Below are positions 43,805 to 51,869 of a stretch of DNA of 64,000 bases, piece after piece (within the stretch, counting starts at the first letter, position 1; each line of letters begins with the position of its first letter). The notes under the pieces are model-generated. The model made no database searches. It was not told where the DNA came from and saw only the letters and a program-made list of their open reading frames with translations. The translations under genes were made by a program, and so were the position numbers. This DNA comes from Flavobacterium sp. NRK F7. GTDB lineage: Bacteria; Bacteroidota; Bacteroidia; Flavobacteriales; Flavobacteriaceae. The DNA lies in the NCBI RefSeq assembly GCF_024054195.1, contig NZ_JAMXLB010000001.1, positions 911,069 to 975,068 of the forward strand, in the 5' to 3' direction.

Positions 43805-46364
43805 AACTCAAAAATAGTACAATTAGGAGAAGAAATCCTAACGCATAATAATAAATATAAGTTGTCTCTGAGCTGTCAATAGCTCCATAATATACAAATG
43901 CACTCCAGTAGTAAGGTGATTTTTTTGCATTTGAAATGGATTGGTCTTCCAAATAATCCATTTTAGCGGCATAATTCGATTCAAAAAAGGAATGTTGCTT
44001 ATTGTAATTAGAATAAAAATGAGTCATAATTTCTGAGGTCGCAAAATCATTAATTTTCCACAAACTAAAAAGCACATTTTTAGCTCCTGCATATTGAAAC
44101 GCACGTGCTATACTTATAGCTCCTTCTCCTTTTTGAAGTTTACCAATACCCGTTTCACAAGCACTTAAAACCACTAAATCAGGATGGCAATCTTGTAATC
44201 CGTATAATTCGTTTACTAACATAACATCATCATAAAATACTAAGGTGGCAGGTGTACTAAACGAACCACTTGTGCCGTGAGTAGAAAGATGAATGATTCC
44301 GTATTGATTGCAATATTTTTTAAAGTTTTCACGGTTTGCAGCTTCATTTAGAAATAAAGTAGCTTTGTTTTTCTCTAAGATTTTAGATTCTTCAATAGAA
44401 TATTCTAAATAAGCATTGGTGTTTTTAAAAATAGGAAAAAAGCCAACGATTGTATTGTTTTTATGAGAAACCACATTTTTAGAATAAAAAGTTGCATTAC
44501 TTTGATACGCTATCTTATTTTGATAGACTAAAAATGGAATGGTAGTATAGGTTTTAGAATTGGTTTTTTGGGTTACCAAAGCATCAAAAGCTACAAAATG
44601 AAGTAATCCATCAGGAAAAATGACTAAATTTTTTTGAGGTTCAACTTGTTCTAAACCTAATAGGGTATAGAGTGAATAAGCTGTAGTTGTAAAAGAAGCA
44701 ACATTACTATTAATGGTATTTGCTTTTTCAAACGAAGCGATGAATTTTTTTAATGTATTTTCTTGATCTGTGTTGAATGTAATTTTTTTCCAATTTACTT
44801 CTCCATTATTGCTGTAAAAGGAATACGCTTTTTCTTTACCCCAAAAATAATAAAGTAGTTGCGCTTGATCCTCGTTCAATTTTTTTTGTATATCAAATAG
44901 TGTTATAGTCTCTGTTTTGCTTTTAAAGATGGTATTAATTTTTTTATTCAAGTTTTTCAATTGTATGCTTAAGGTTGCTAATTCATTGTTTAAGCTGATC
45001 AATCGTTCGTGGTTTTTTTGGGTAATTTGCAAACGAATGTATTCGTTAATTAAGAACTCTTGTTTGCTTACTAATTCGTTTTGTAATTGTAAATCGGAAT
45101 TGTTTGGGAATTGTTCCAATAAGGTTTTTTGCTGATTTCGGTCTTTTAAAACAGTGTTTTTTGTTTTTTCAGCATAGGTAAATGCTTTTTCTAAGAAATG
45201 CAGTTCTGACCTATCTTGATAGAGGTTCCACAAGATGTCGATGCATTTTTCGGTACGTTTTCGATCTTCAATTTGGTGTCTAATTTCAGCTTCTTGAGAG
45301 ATGAGTTGGTCACGAATTAAATCACTCACATAAAAGCTCAAGTCATACCATTTTAATTTTTCTAGATTATCTTCTTCTAGATAAGCCAAGCCATCAAAGA
45401 TGACTAAAAAAGTATTTTCAGGATAAAGTATATTGGTGTCTAAATGGGTATTTGTTTTATCAAAAGGAAGTAAAGTAGCATAAGCTTTTGTAAAACTATT
45501 TCTTGCCTTTTGATTGTCATTTAAAGAAATGTAAATAGAAGCCTCTTCGGTGTATAATTTTGCTAAGGTTCTCGCCTCTATATTTTTATCTTTTAAAATT
45601 TGGGTCTTTGCTTTTTCAAAATAGCTTAAGGCTGCATTAGGATTGTTATTTTGTAAAGCCATCCACGCCTTGTTTTTTAATGCTTGAGTATCATTGGTTT
45701 CAACCTCTTTTAAAGTTGTTTTTTTATCGAAATTCTTATTTTGTAAACCCATAGTATTTACTGCGAGTTCTTCTTGAATTCTTTTTTTTTGAACAGCAGA
45801 AGCATTTTGATTTTTTGCTACTTTTTGAAGTAAATCAATAGCGGTTTTATAGTTACCAATGGTTTTGTAAACAATAGATAAATTAATGTAACCAGAAATA
45901 ATGTTGGGTGGGTTGTTGTCTTTTTCCGCCATGAAAATATACTTTTTGATGATATTTTCTGCCATAGTAAAATTACCCGTTTTGGTATACAAAGTGCCTA
46001 AGGGTTTCAAACAAAATTCGATGATATCATAATTGGATAAATGGTTGTTTGAAAAAAGTAACCAAGCCTTTTCATAGGAGTCAATTGCCTTTTGTTGCAA
46101 ATTCGCTTTCATTTCAAACGAACCTTTATTGCAATATAAAATGACTAAAGCCAGTTTTTCATCATTAGTAGCAATCGATTTAGAAAAGACAAGTGCTTTT
46201 TGGTTTAATTCGTTAAGAGTAGTGGAGTTAGGATTAGCTACAAATGTATCAATGGCGTTGTAAATCTGATCTTCTAAATTTTGTGAAAAACTTGAGATTG
46301 AAAATAAAAGAATAAAAAGGATATTTTTAAAACTTCCAAATTGCATAGAATTGCCACGAATCAA
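43764..46364 (-). CDS. TPR-repeat CHAT-domain (caspase-like) protease
   Basis: An 866-residue protein of the CHAT family, caspase-like cysteine proteases with TPR repeats. The signal peptide follows MQFGSFKNILFILLFSIS (the ATG at 46346, six codons inside the longest frame, is an equally good start). TPR-like helix pairs fill about 60-400, a long coiled-coil-like region about 410-480, then the CHAT domain (about 545-810) with the dyad His696 (HLSTHGTSG) and Cys736 (VLSACETGIGK), and a final membrane helix (about 833-855) before a basic tail RIARFLKRKEI. It should face the periplasm. It overlaps the PKD gene and the retropepsin gene. Confidence 0.9.
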   Translation of the reverse strand: MIRGNSMQFGSFKNILFILLFSISSFSQNLEDQIYNAIDTFVANPNSTTLNELNQKALVFSKSIATNDEKLALVILYCNKGSFEMKANLQQKAIDSYEKAWLLFSNNHLSNYDIIEFCLKPLGTLYTKTGNFTMAENIIKKYIFMAEKDNNPPNIISGYINLSIVYKTIGNYKTAIDLLQKVAKNQNASAVQKKRIQEELAVNTMGLQNKNFDKKTTLKEVETNDTQALKNKAWMALQNNNPNAALSYFEKAKTQILKDKNIEARTLAKLYTEEASIYISLNDNQKARNSFTKAYATLLPFDKTNTHLDTNILYPENTFLVIFDGLAYLEEDNLEKLKWYDLSFYVSDLIRDQLISQEAEIRHQIEDRKRTEKCIDILWNLYQDRSELHFLEKAFTYAEKTKNTVLKDRNQQKTLLEQFPNNSDLQLQNELVSKQEFLINEYIRLQITQKNHERLISLNNELATLSIQLKNLNKKINTIFKSKTETITLFDIQKKLNEDQAQLLYYFWGKEKAYSFYSNNGEVNWKKITFNTDQENTLKKFIASFEKANTINSNVASFTTTAYSLYTLLGLEQVEPQKNLVIFPDGLLHFVAFDALVTQKTNSKTYTTIPFLVYQNKIAYQSNATFYSKNVVSHKNNTIVGFFPIFKNTNAYLEYSIEESKILEKNKATLFLNEAANRENFKKYCNQYGIIHLSTHGTSGSFSTPATLVFYDDVMLVNELYGLQDCHPDLVVLSACETGIGKLQKGEGAISIARAFQYAGAKNVLFSLWKINDFATSEIMTHFYSNYNKQHSFFESNYAAKMDYLEDQSISNAKKSPYYWSAFVYYGAIDSSETTYIYYYALGFLLLIVLFLSYGRIARFLKRKEI

Positions 46365-48342
46365 AATTATTTTTAAAATTTTTATAATACCGAATTCCTA
46401 AACTTGGTCCAATTCTAGCAAAACCAAAAGTTGTATCTAAGAAAAATTGGGTTTGAACTTCTGTTTTCTCTTTGGTTGTTTCGGAACGGTATTGAATTAA
46501 ATTTCGATATTCATTTCCGGGAACTAAGCTAGGAGTATTAGGAGTTTGGGTGATTTCATAATAATGTGTAGTTGTTTTTGTTTCTGTGGAAGAAGAAACG
46601 ATAGTGCTTATTTGTGGACCAAAACCAATTCCGATGTAATTGTTAATATTATATCGCAACGAAATGGGAACAGTTTCTACTATTTTTCTGGATTGTTCTA
46701 CGGAAACTTCTCTTCCTACAAACGCCACATCAATAACTTGTCCTGTGCCAGTTTCAAAAGGTCCTACAACTTCAGGTTCTGGTGAAATAGTAAAGGAATT
46801 TTGACTTTCAAAATCATGTTTGTTAGCATATAATTCGCTTTGCCAATAAAAGCGATACGATTTAAAAGGAGAAATTGTAAGTCCGGTGAAATAACTTTTG
46901 GAATTATTTAATTTAGGAAAATAGGTATATCCCGCTTTCACACCTATGGAAATTCCAGGGTTAAATCGGGTTCTAGAATAATTAGTGACTATAGGTTCGT
47001 TTTTATCAAAAATAATTTTTGTACGACTTTTAGTGCCTATTTTATGGAAATCTTCACCAAATTTTAAACTATATTTTACAAATCCTTTTGTAGAATCTTT
47101 TTCAGTTACATTTTTCTGTTGGGTACCAGGTAAATAAATATTTTTAAAAGTAAAGATGATTTGCTTTTGCTGAATTAAAGTATCTAAGCAACTATATCGA
47201 ACTTCTTCATTCTTAGGGCAAATGGGACATTCTGGATACATACTCTCAATTTGAAGCGTGGATTTGTCAAACATGTCAGGTACATCCGTTTCTAAACGAA
47301 TCGTTCGTGCAGGTCCTTCACCATCATTTTGAAAACGTGTTTTGAATTTAATTCGTTTAAACCGCACCAATCTGTAATTGATAAATAAGCCACTAGTAGA
47401 CATTTTATTTGGATCATGAGAAGTTACAATCTCCATTTCCATATCTTTAATTTTATGGTTTTCGTAATTATCATCAGGAACGTAAATACTTCTTACTTTT
47501 AAAATAGCACTTGTATCTTTAATCATTTCTGGCGTGGTTTTCAAAGTAAAAAAGATATGGCGTTGTTCATTGGGATTGAGATTTTTAAAAGTAATTTTTT
47601 TTCCATTTTGGAAGGTTTGTTGGGCTTCTTCAATAGATAATGGAAGATTCTTACGCTCTGTTGTATCTTGAAATTTATAATTCGTATACGATATATTTTC
47701 GGCTGTAGCCAAAACTAGCATTTGATCATCGTACGCTTGGTTGTACACTAAATCTTTTCCTAATTCCATTATTTTTTCATCATAATAATTTCGTGTTTCT
47801 AATAATTCGAAATTATCCTGCTTAAATTCTCTTTCATTGTAATAAAAGTAAATGGTGCCATTAGTAACATATTCTTTATCATTTTTATAACTCAAAACAA
47901 TAACAAAATCTTCATTTGGAAGTGGTTCTCTGTTTCTTCTTAATTCAATATTGTCTTTCAAAATTGGAATTTCGTTGTCTAAAACAGTTGCAGTTTCATT
48001 TGTTTTTACTTTTGTAGGTCGTGTTGAAGGCGTTCTTCCAGTGTCATAATTGTTGGTAGCCCACAATTTCACCTCATAGTTTCCTGGGTTTTTGTAAGTG
48101 TGTTTTGGTTTTTCCTTTGTGCTAAAATGACCATCTCCAAATTCCCAATAATAGCTATAAAAAGCTTTTGGAGCTCCCGCTATTTGATTTAAAGCCGGTT
48201 TTTCAGAATCAAAATAAAAAGTGTTTCCTTCTTGAAGAGGAACAATAACTGCTTTAGGAATTATTGTATCTTTTTCTTTGGTTTGAGAAAACAACAAAAT
48301 AAATTGAAAAAGAAAAAAAATAAATGCTATTTTTTTTAGCAT
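46327..48342 (-). CDS. PKD-domain outer-membrane barrel protein
   Basis: A 671-residue exported protein with a signal peptide ending in LLFSQ, then a PKD domain (about 60-105, FYSYYWEFGDGHFSTKE with HTYKNPGNYEVKLWATN), a beta-rich middle of DUF11-like character (about 140-440, with HDPNKMSTSGLF), and a C-terminal region (about 455-671) of aromatic-alternating strands ending in WQFYAIWKF, consistent with an outer-membrane beta-barrel. It may expose the PKD part outside or in the periplasm. It overlaps the CHAT gene by 38 bases (20 if the inner start is used) and heads the three-gene overlap run. No relative of known function is recognised. Confidence 0.82.
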   Translation of the reverse strand: MLKKIAFIFFLFQFILLFSQTKEKDTIIPKAVIVPLQEGNTFYFDSEKPALNQIAGAPKAFYSYYWEFGDGHFSTKEKPKHTYKNPGNYEVKLWATNNYDTGRTPSTRPTKVKTNETATVLDNEIPILKDNIELRRNREPLPNEDFVIVLSYKNDKEYVTNGTIYFYYNEREFKQDNFELLETRNYYDEKIMELGKDLVYNQAYDDQMLVLATAENISYTNYKFQDTTERKNLPLSIEEAQQTFQNGKKITFKNLNPNEQRHIFFTLKTTPEMIKDTSAILKVRSIYVPDDNYENHKIKDMEMEIVTSHDPNKMSTSGLFINYRLVRFKRIKFKTRFQNDGEGPARTIRLETDVPDMFDKSTLQIESMYPECPICPKNEEVRYSCLDTLIQQKQIIFTFKNIYLPGTQQKNVTEKDSTKGFVKYSLKFGEDFHKIGTKSRTKIIFDKNEPIVTNYSRTRFNPGISIGVKAGYTYFPKLNNSKSYFTGLTISPFKSYRFYWQSELYANKHDFESQNSFTISPEPEVVGPFETGTGQVIDVAFVGREVSVEQSRKIVETVPISLRYNINNYIGIGFGPQISTIVSSSTETKTTTHYYEITQTPNTPSLVPGNEYRNLIQYRSETTKEKTEVQTQFFLDTTFGFARIGPSLGIRYYKNFKNNFDSWQFYAIWKF

Positions 48343-48373
48343 GGGTTTTGAGATTTTAGGTTAAATATAAGAA

Positions 48374-48398
48374 AAAGTGATGAACAAGTCACCACTTT
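48374..48398 (-). terminator. Hairpin after the lipoprotein gene
   Basis: AAAGTGATGA - ACAAG - TCACCACTTT pairs with one mismatch; on the minus strand it is followed by TTCTTATA. It may end the lipoprotein transcript or reduce read-through into the PKD gene 31 bases further on. Confidence 0.6.
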
Positions 48399-48417
48399 CT
48401 CTAACAAACTAAACTAA

Positions 48418-49437
48418 TTATGGCAGCGCATTAATTGCAGCAACTAACTGAGCTTCTGTTCCTACAACCGTTTCGCTAAAAGTAAAATTATATACTGCAT
48501 TAGCGGATATGGTTACTGGTTTTATGGCATATCTCCATTGTCCATCTTCTTCCGTTGCAAAGATGATATGACACGCTAAACCAACTGGAATTTGTCCGTA
48601 GTGTTCTGAAAACTGACCTGTAACAGCGTCATAGGTATCTAATTTAGCCAAAGCATTACCTTCGCCATCATAATGTAAATACACCGCACTGTTTTCGTAG
48701 TTGTAACCTGTAGGTACGGTAACCAAAATTTGAGTTTTTGGACCTGTAAAGCTGTAAAATTTATCGACGTTGGTCCATCCAAAATTATTAAAGAAGGCAT
48801 AATACGTTGAACCATTTGCTCCTTGTTCTAGAAAAACACCTCCTTGGCCACCAGTTGCATCTCGTTCCTCATTCCACTCGATATTTCCATCCTCGTCAAT
48901 TTGACCATTCCATAAAATCATATCATTTTCTTCCGATGTAAGATTGGAAGGAATTCGTAAATTCATACCACAGTTTAAAGTTATTTGTTGGCCATTTTGT
49001 GTGGCATTAATATAGAATTCTCCTCCAGAAACTAACATGGCTAAATCTCCTGTAGGTAAAACACCCATAGTGGTCTTGTCTGTAACCAACATATTTCCAC
49101 CATTAAACACTTCAATATATTTGATGTCTACAATTCCAGTTAAGGGATTGCCATTAAGACTTAAGCAAGAAGGGTTAATGTCAATTTCTACTCCGTTAGC
49201 GGAAGTGAAAGTTGTAGTTCCATTGGCAACATCTAACTGAAAATTTTGAGTTATAGCTTCTAACGCATCTTCTCTAAGCGCAGCAAATTCTGCTGCAGTT
49301 GGTTTTGGATCGCAATTTCCATCACAATCATTATCATCATTTTTTTCACAACTTATAGTGGTTGCTATAAAACTAATTATAATAACTGTTTGAAATAATC
49401 CACTTACTTTTTTTCTTAAAACATCTAACTTTTTCAT
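48418..49437 (-). CDS. Hypothetical lipoprotein with Asp/Cys-rich linker
   Basis: A 339-residue lipoprotein: the signal ends in FIATTISCEK, so the Cys at about 30 is lipidated. An acidic Cys/Asp linker follows (NDDNDCDGNCDPKP, possibly metal-binding or disulfide-linked), then a beta-rich domain beginning TTFTSANGVEIDINPSCLSL with GIVDIKYIEVFNGGNML, and a second beta domain that ends TVVGTEAQLVAAINALP. It resembles ZU5-like or carboxypeptidase-regulatory folds of Bacteroidetes lipoproteins, but I recognise no named family. It is the first gene of the leftward run and lies divergent from the sigma-factor gene, with which it shares a 180-base intergenic region. Confidence 0.75.
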   Translation of the reverse strand: MKKLDVLRKKVSGLFQTVIIISFIATTISCEKNDDNDCDGNCDPKPTAAEFAALREDALEAITQNFQLDVANGTTTFTSANGVEIDINPSCLSLNGNPLTGIVDIKYIEVFNGGNMLVTDKTTMGVLPTGDLAMLVSGGEFYINATQNGQQITLNCGMNLRIPSNLTSEENDMILWNGQIDEDGNIEWNEERDATGGQGGVFLEQGANGSTYYAFFNNFGWTNVDKFYSFTGPKTQILVTVPTGYNYENSAVYLHYDGEGNALAKLDTYDAVTGQFSEHYGQIPVGLACHIIFATEEDGQWRYAIKPVTISANAVYNFTFSETVVGTEAQLVAAINALP

Positions 49438-49490
49438 GATTTCTAATTTTTTAATTTATAGTTATTTTCTAGTATATCAACTTTTTGTTT

Positions 49491-49571
49491 GAATTGTTAC
49501 CTCTTTAGTAAAAAAACAGTCAAAAAGTTTTATACTACTATATCCATAAAGGCGATGAATTGTTACCCCTT
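49491..49571 (+). repeat. Direct repeat upstream of the sigma-factor gene
   Basis: Two copies of GAATTGTTACCYCTT (49491-49505 with T, 49557-49571 with C) lie 66 bases apart in the divergent region between the lipoprotein and the sigma-factor genes. They could be promoter or regulator sites. TAATTTTG (49580-49587), a TAnnTTTG match, follows the second copy. Confidence 0.6.
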
Positions 49572-49617
49572 AATTATTTTAATTTTGTAGTTTCTTTATA
49601 TCTTAGCTAATAAATAA

Positions 49618-50208
49618 ATGGATATGAGTGAAAAACAACTGCATGAAGATCAATTTTATATAACGGGTTTAAAGGAGAATAATACTTCGGTTATACAAGC
49701 AATTTATAAGAAATTTGTCCCCAAAGTAATTCAACATATCAAAAATAATAATGGAAGTGAAGCCGAAGCACAAGATGTGGTTCAGGAAGTTTTAATTACG
49801 ATTTATCAACAAGCAACAGAAAAAAAATTACAATTAACCTGTCCGTTTGACGCTTATTTTTTCTTACTCTGCAAAAGAAAATGGTTGAACGAATTGAAAA
49901 AATCTTCACAAAAGGAGGTAACATTCATAAATGAAAATGTATCTAAAGATGAATCGCTTCAAGAAATGATATTTCAAACCGAAATTTTTTCTGAAAAACA
50001 AGCCTTATTTGATCAGATGTTTCAACAATTAGGGGAAAAATGTAAAGAAGTGTTACGATTAAGTTTTGTGACCAAAAGCATGGAAGAAGTAGCGGTAAAA
50101 TTAGGCGTAACGTATGCATATGTGAGAAAGAAAAAATCACTCTGCACTGCACAATTAACGCAATTAATTAGAGAATCGGTTCACTATCAATCTTTAAAAA
50201 ATAAATAA
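49618..50208 (+). CDS. ECF-type sigma-70 family RNA polymerase sigma factor
   Basis: A 196-residue sigma factor. Region 2 lies at about 25-95 (IQAIYKKFVPKVIQHIKNNNGSEAEAQDVVQEVLITIYQQ in parts), with KKWLNELKK-like recognition of -10 nearby; region 4 at about 130-190 has SFVTKSMEEVAVKLGVTYAYVRKKKSLCTAQL as the helix-turn-helix. No signal peptide; cytoplasmic. The M at 49618 is in a leader with ATG pairs (49618 and 49624); either works. The next gene begins one base after the stop, so the two are co-translated. It is divergent from the lipoprotein. Confidence 0.9.
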   Translation: MDMSEKQLHEDQFYITGLKENNTSVIQAIYKKFVPKVIQHIKNNNGSEAEAQDVVQEVLITIYQQATEKKLQLTCPFDAYFFLLCKRKWLNELKKSSQKEVTFINENVSKDESLQEMIFQTEIFSEKQALFDQMFQQLGEKCKEVLRLSFVTKSMEEVAVKLGVTYAYVRKKKSLCTAQLTQLIRESVHYQSLKNK

Positions 50209-50209
50209 G

Positions 50210-50929
50210 ATGCAAGAAGAGATGTACTTTGCTTTTGAGCAATATTTGGGAAATGAAATGAATCTAGAGGAAAAAGCAGCTTTTGAGAACAAACTGCTAG
50301 AAGATACGTATTGGAAAGAAAATTTTGAATTGTATCAACAAACACATCAATTTTTAAAAAATAAGTTTTCAAGTAAAACAGTTGCTTTTAAACAAAATCT
50401 AAAGCTGATAGCTCTTGAAAACCAATCTAATAAAAATAGTTTAAAAATAATTCCAATGTATTCCAAATGGTTTGCGGTTGCAGCTACTGTGGTACTGTTT
50501 TGCTCCATTTGGTTTTTTATGCAAAGCAACGAACCAAATTATATAGAGTATAACCAACATGAAAAGGCCTATTTTACAGAAAGAAGTGAAGGTGTTGCAG
50601 TTTTGAAAGAAGCTCAAGACGCTTTTAATGCAAAAGCATATGAAAGTGCTGTTGGTTATTTTGAACAAATTCCACATGCAAATCGAAACGAAGAGATTAA
50701 TTTATACCATGCGATTGCTTTACTTGAGACCAATAAATTTGAACAAGCCGAAGCACTATTGCAAACTATAAAAAGTGGGAATTCCGTTTATAAAGAAAAG
50801 GCAATTTGGTATTTGGGTTTGTCTAAGTTGAAACAGAAAGATTATACCTCTTGTAAACAACTGTTAGAAGGGTTGCCAGAATCGGCTGACGATTACAGTA
50901 AAGCACAAGAAATACTAGAAAAATTATAA
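50210..50929 (+). CDS. Membrane TPR protein, probable anti-sigma partner
   Basis: A 239-residue protein: a cytoplasmic head (about 1-85) with the acidic helix YFAFEQYLGNEMNLEEKAAFENKL, one membrane helix (about 86-104, FAVAATVVLFCSIWFFM) and a periplasmic TPR-like part (about 120-238, FNAKAYESAVGYFEQIPHANRN). Heads of this kind, following an ECF sigma gene by one base, resemble FecR-type or ZAS-type anti-sigma factors, but no zinc motif is present. The TPR part could sense the periplasmic TPR/CHAT protein or the lipoprotein. Function is inferred from position and layout only. Confidence 0.78.
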   Translation: MQEEMYFAFEQYLGNEMNLEEKAAFENKLLEDTYWKENFELYQQTHQFLKNKFSSKTVAFKQNLKLIALENQSNKNSLKIIPMYSKWFAVAATVVLFCSIWFFMQSNEPNYIEYNQHEKAYFTERSEGVAVLKEAQDAFNAKAYESAVGYFEQIPHANRNEEINLYHAIALLETNKFEQAEALLQTIKSGNSVYKEKAIWYLGLSKLKQKDYTSCKQLLEGLPESADDYSKAQEILEKL

Positions 50930-50955
50930 ACGTTACATGAAAAAGAAAAGAAAGA

Positions 50956-50984
50956 GCTGCTGAATATTCAGTAGCTTTTTTAGT
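50956..50984 (+). terminator. Terminator after the anti-sigma gene
   Basis: AGCTGCTGA - ATAT - TCAGTAGCT (one G-T pair), followed by TTTTTT. It lies 26 bases past the stop. Confidence 0.85.
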
Positions 50985-51003
50985 TTAAGCCGAATAAAGA
51001 TTC

Positions 51004-51011
51004 TATTTTTG
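51004..51011 (+). promoter_or_regulatory. -7 box of tatD-like gene
   Basis: TATTTTTG matches TAnnTTTG and lies 18 bases before the TTG start I prefer at 51030. The longest frame's TTG (51009) is inside this box. Confidence 0.6.
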
Positions 51012-51029
51012 CAACCAAATACAAACGTT

Positions 51030-51809
51030 TTGGATACCTTATTACAATTAACAGATACGCATACTCATTTGTATAGTGAAGAATTTGATGCAGATAGAGA
51101 TGCTATGATTCAACGTGCCATAAATGTTGGAGTTTCCCGTTTTTTCTTACCTTCAATAGATTCCAGTTGTACGCAAAAAATGTATGATTTGGAAAAACAA
51201 TATCCAGATAATATTTTTTTAATGATGGGATTGCACCCAACGTATGTTAAAGAAAACTACAAAGAAGAATTGGCTAATGTTGAAAAACAATTGGCTTCAA
51301 GAAAGTTTTATGCCATTGGAGAAATTGGAATAGATTTGTATTGGGATAAAACCTATTTAAAAGAGCAACAAGAAGCTTTTCAGTACCAAATTCAATTGGC
51401 TAAAAAATATCAATTGGCTATCAATATTCATTGTAGAGATGCTTTTGATGAGGTTTTTGAAGTTTTAGAGCAAGAAAGGGCTACTGATTTATTTGGAATA
51501 TTTCATTGTTTTACAGGTGATTTTAATCAAGCAAAAAAAGCCATCGATTTGAATATGAAATTAGGAATAGGAGGAGTGGCTACTTTTAAAAATGGAAAAA
51601 TTGATCAATTTTTAAATGAAATCGATTTACAACATATTGTTTTGGAGACCGATGCACCTTACTTAGCACCTGTTCCTCATAGAGGAAAACGCAATGAGAG
51701 CAGTTATACTTTGCTGGTTGCCCAAAAGTTAGCTGAAATTTACCAGCTTTCTGTAGCTGAAATTGCAACTATTACAACGGCCAACTCCAAGGCGATTTTC
51801 GGAATTTAA
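51030..51809 (+). CDS. TatD-family metal-dependent hydrolase (DNase)
   Basis: A metal-dependent nuclease of the TatD family. From the TTG at 51030 the protein has 259 residues and starts near the family's usual head: LQLTDTHTHLYSEEF, with the HxH metal ligands, then GEIGIDLYW (Glu), NIHCRDAFDEV, FHCFTGDF, and ETDAPYLAP near the end. The TTG at 51009 is inside the -7 box. No ATG is available near the family start, so TTG is the best choice. No clear ribosome site is seen, which is common here. The neighbours downstream are a lipid acyltransferase and an asparaginase, with no obvious shared role. Confidence 0.88.
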   Translation: MDTLLQLTDTHTHLYSEEFDADRDAMIQRAINVGVSRFFLPSIDSSCTQKMYDLEKQYPDNIFLMMGLHPTYVKENYKEELANVEKQLASRKFYAIGEIGIDLYWDKTYLKEQQEAFQYQIQLAKKYQLAINIHCRDAFDEVFEVLEQERATDLFGIFHCFTGDFNQAKKAIDLNMKLGIGGVATFKNGKIDQFLNEIDLQHIVLETDAPYLAPVPHRGKRNESSYTLLVAQKLAEIYQLSVAEIATITTANSKAIFGI

Positions 51810-51869
51810 CGATGATTTCATCTTCATTTATTATTTTTTTTGTTCTTTTGTGTATTGATTTTTATTAAT

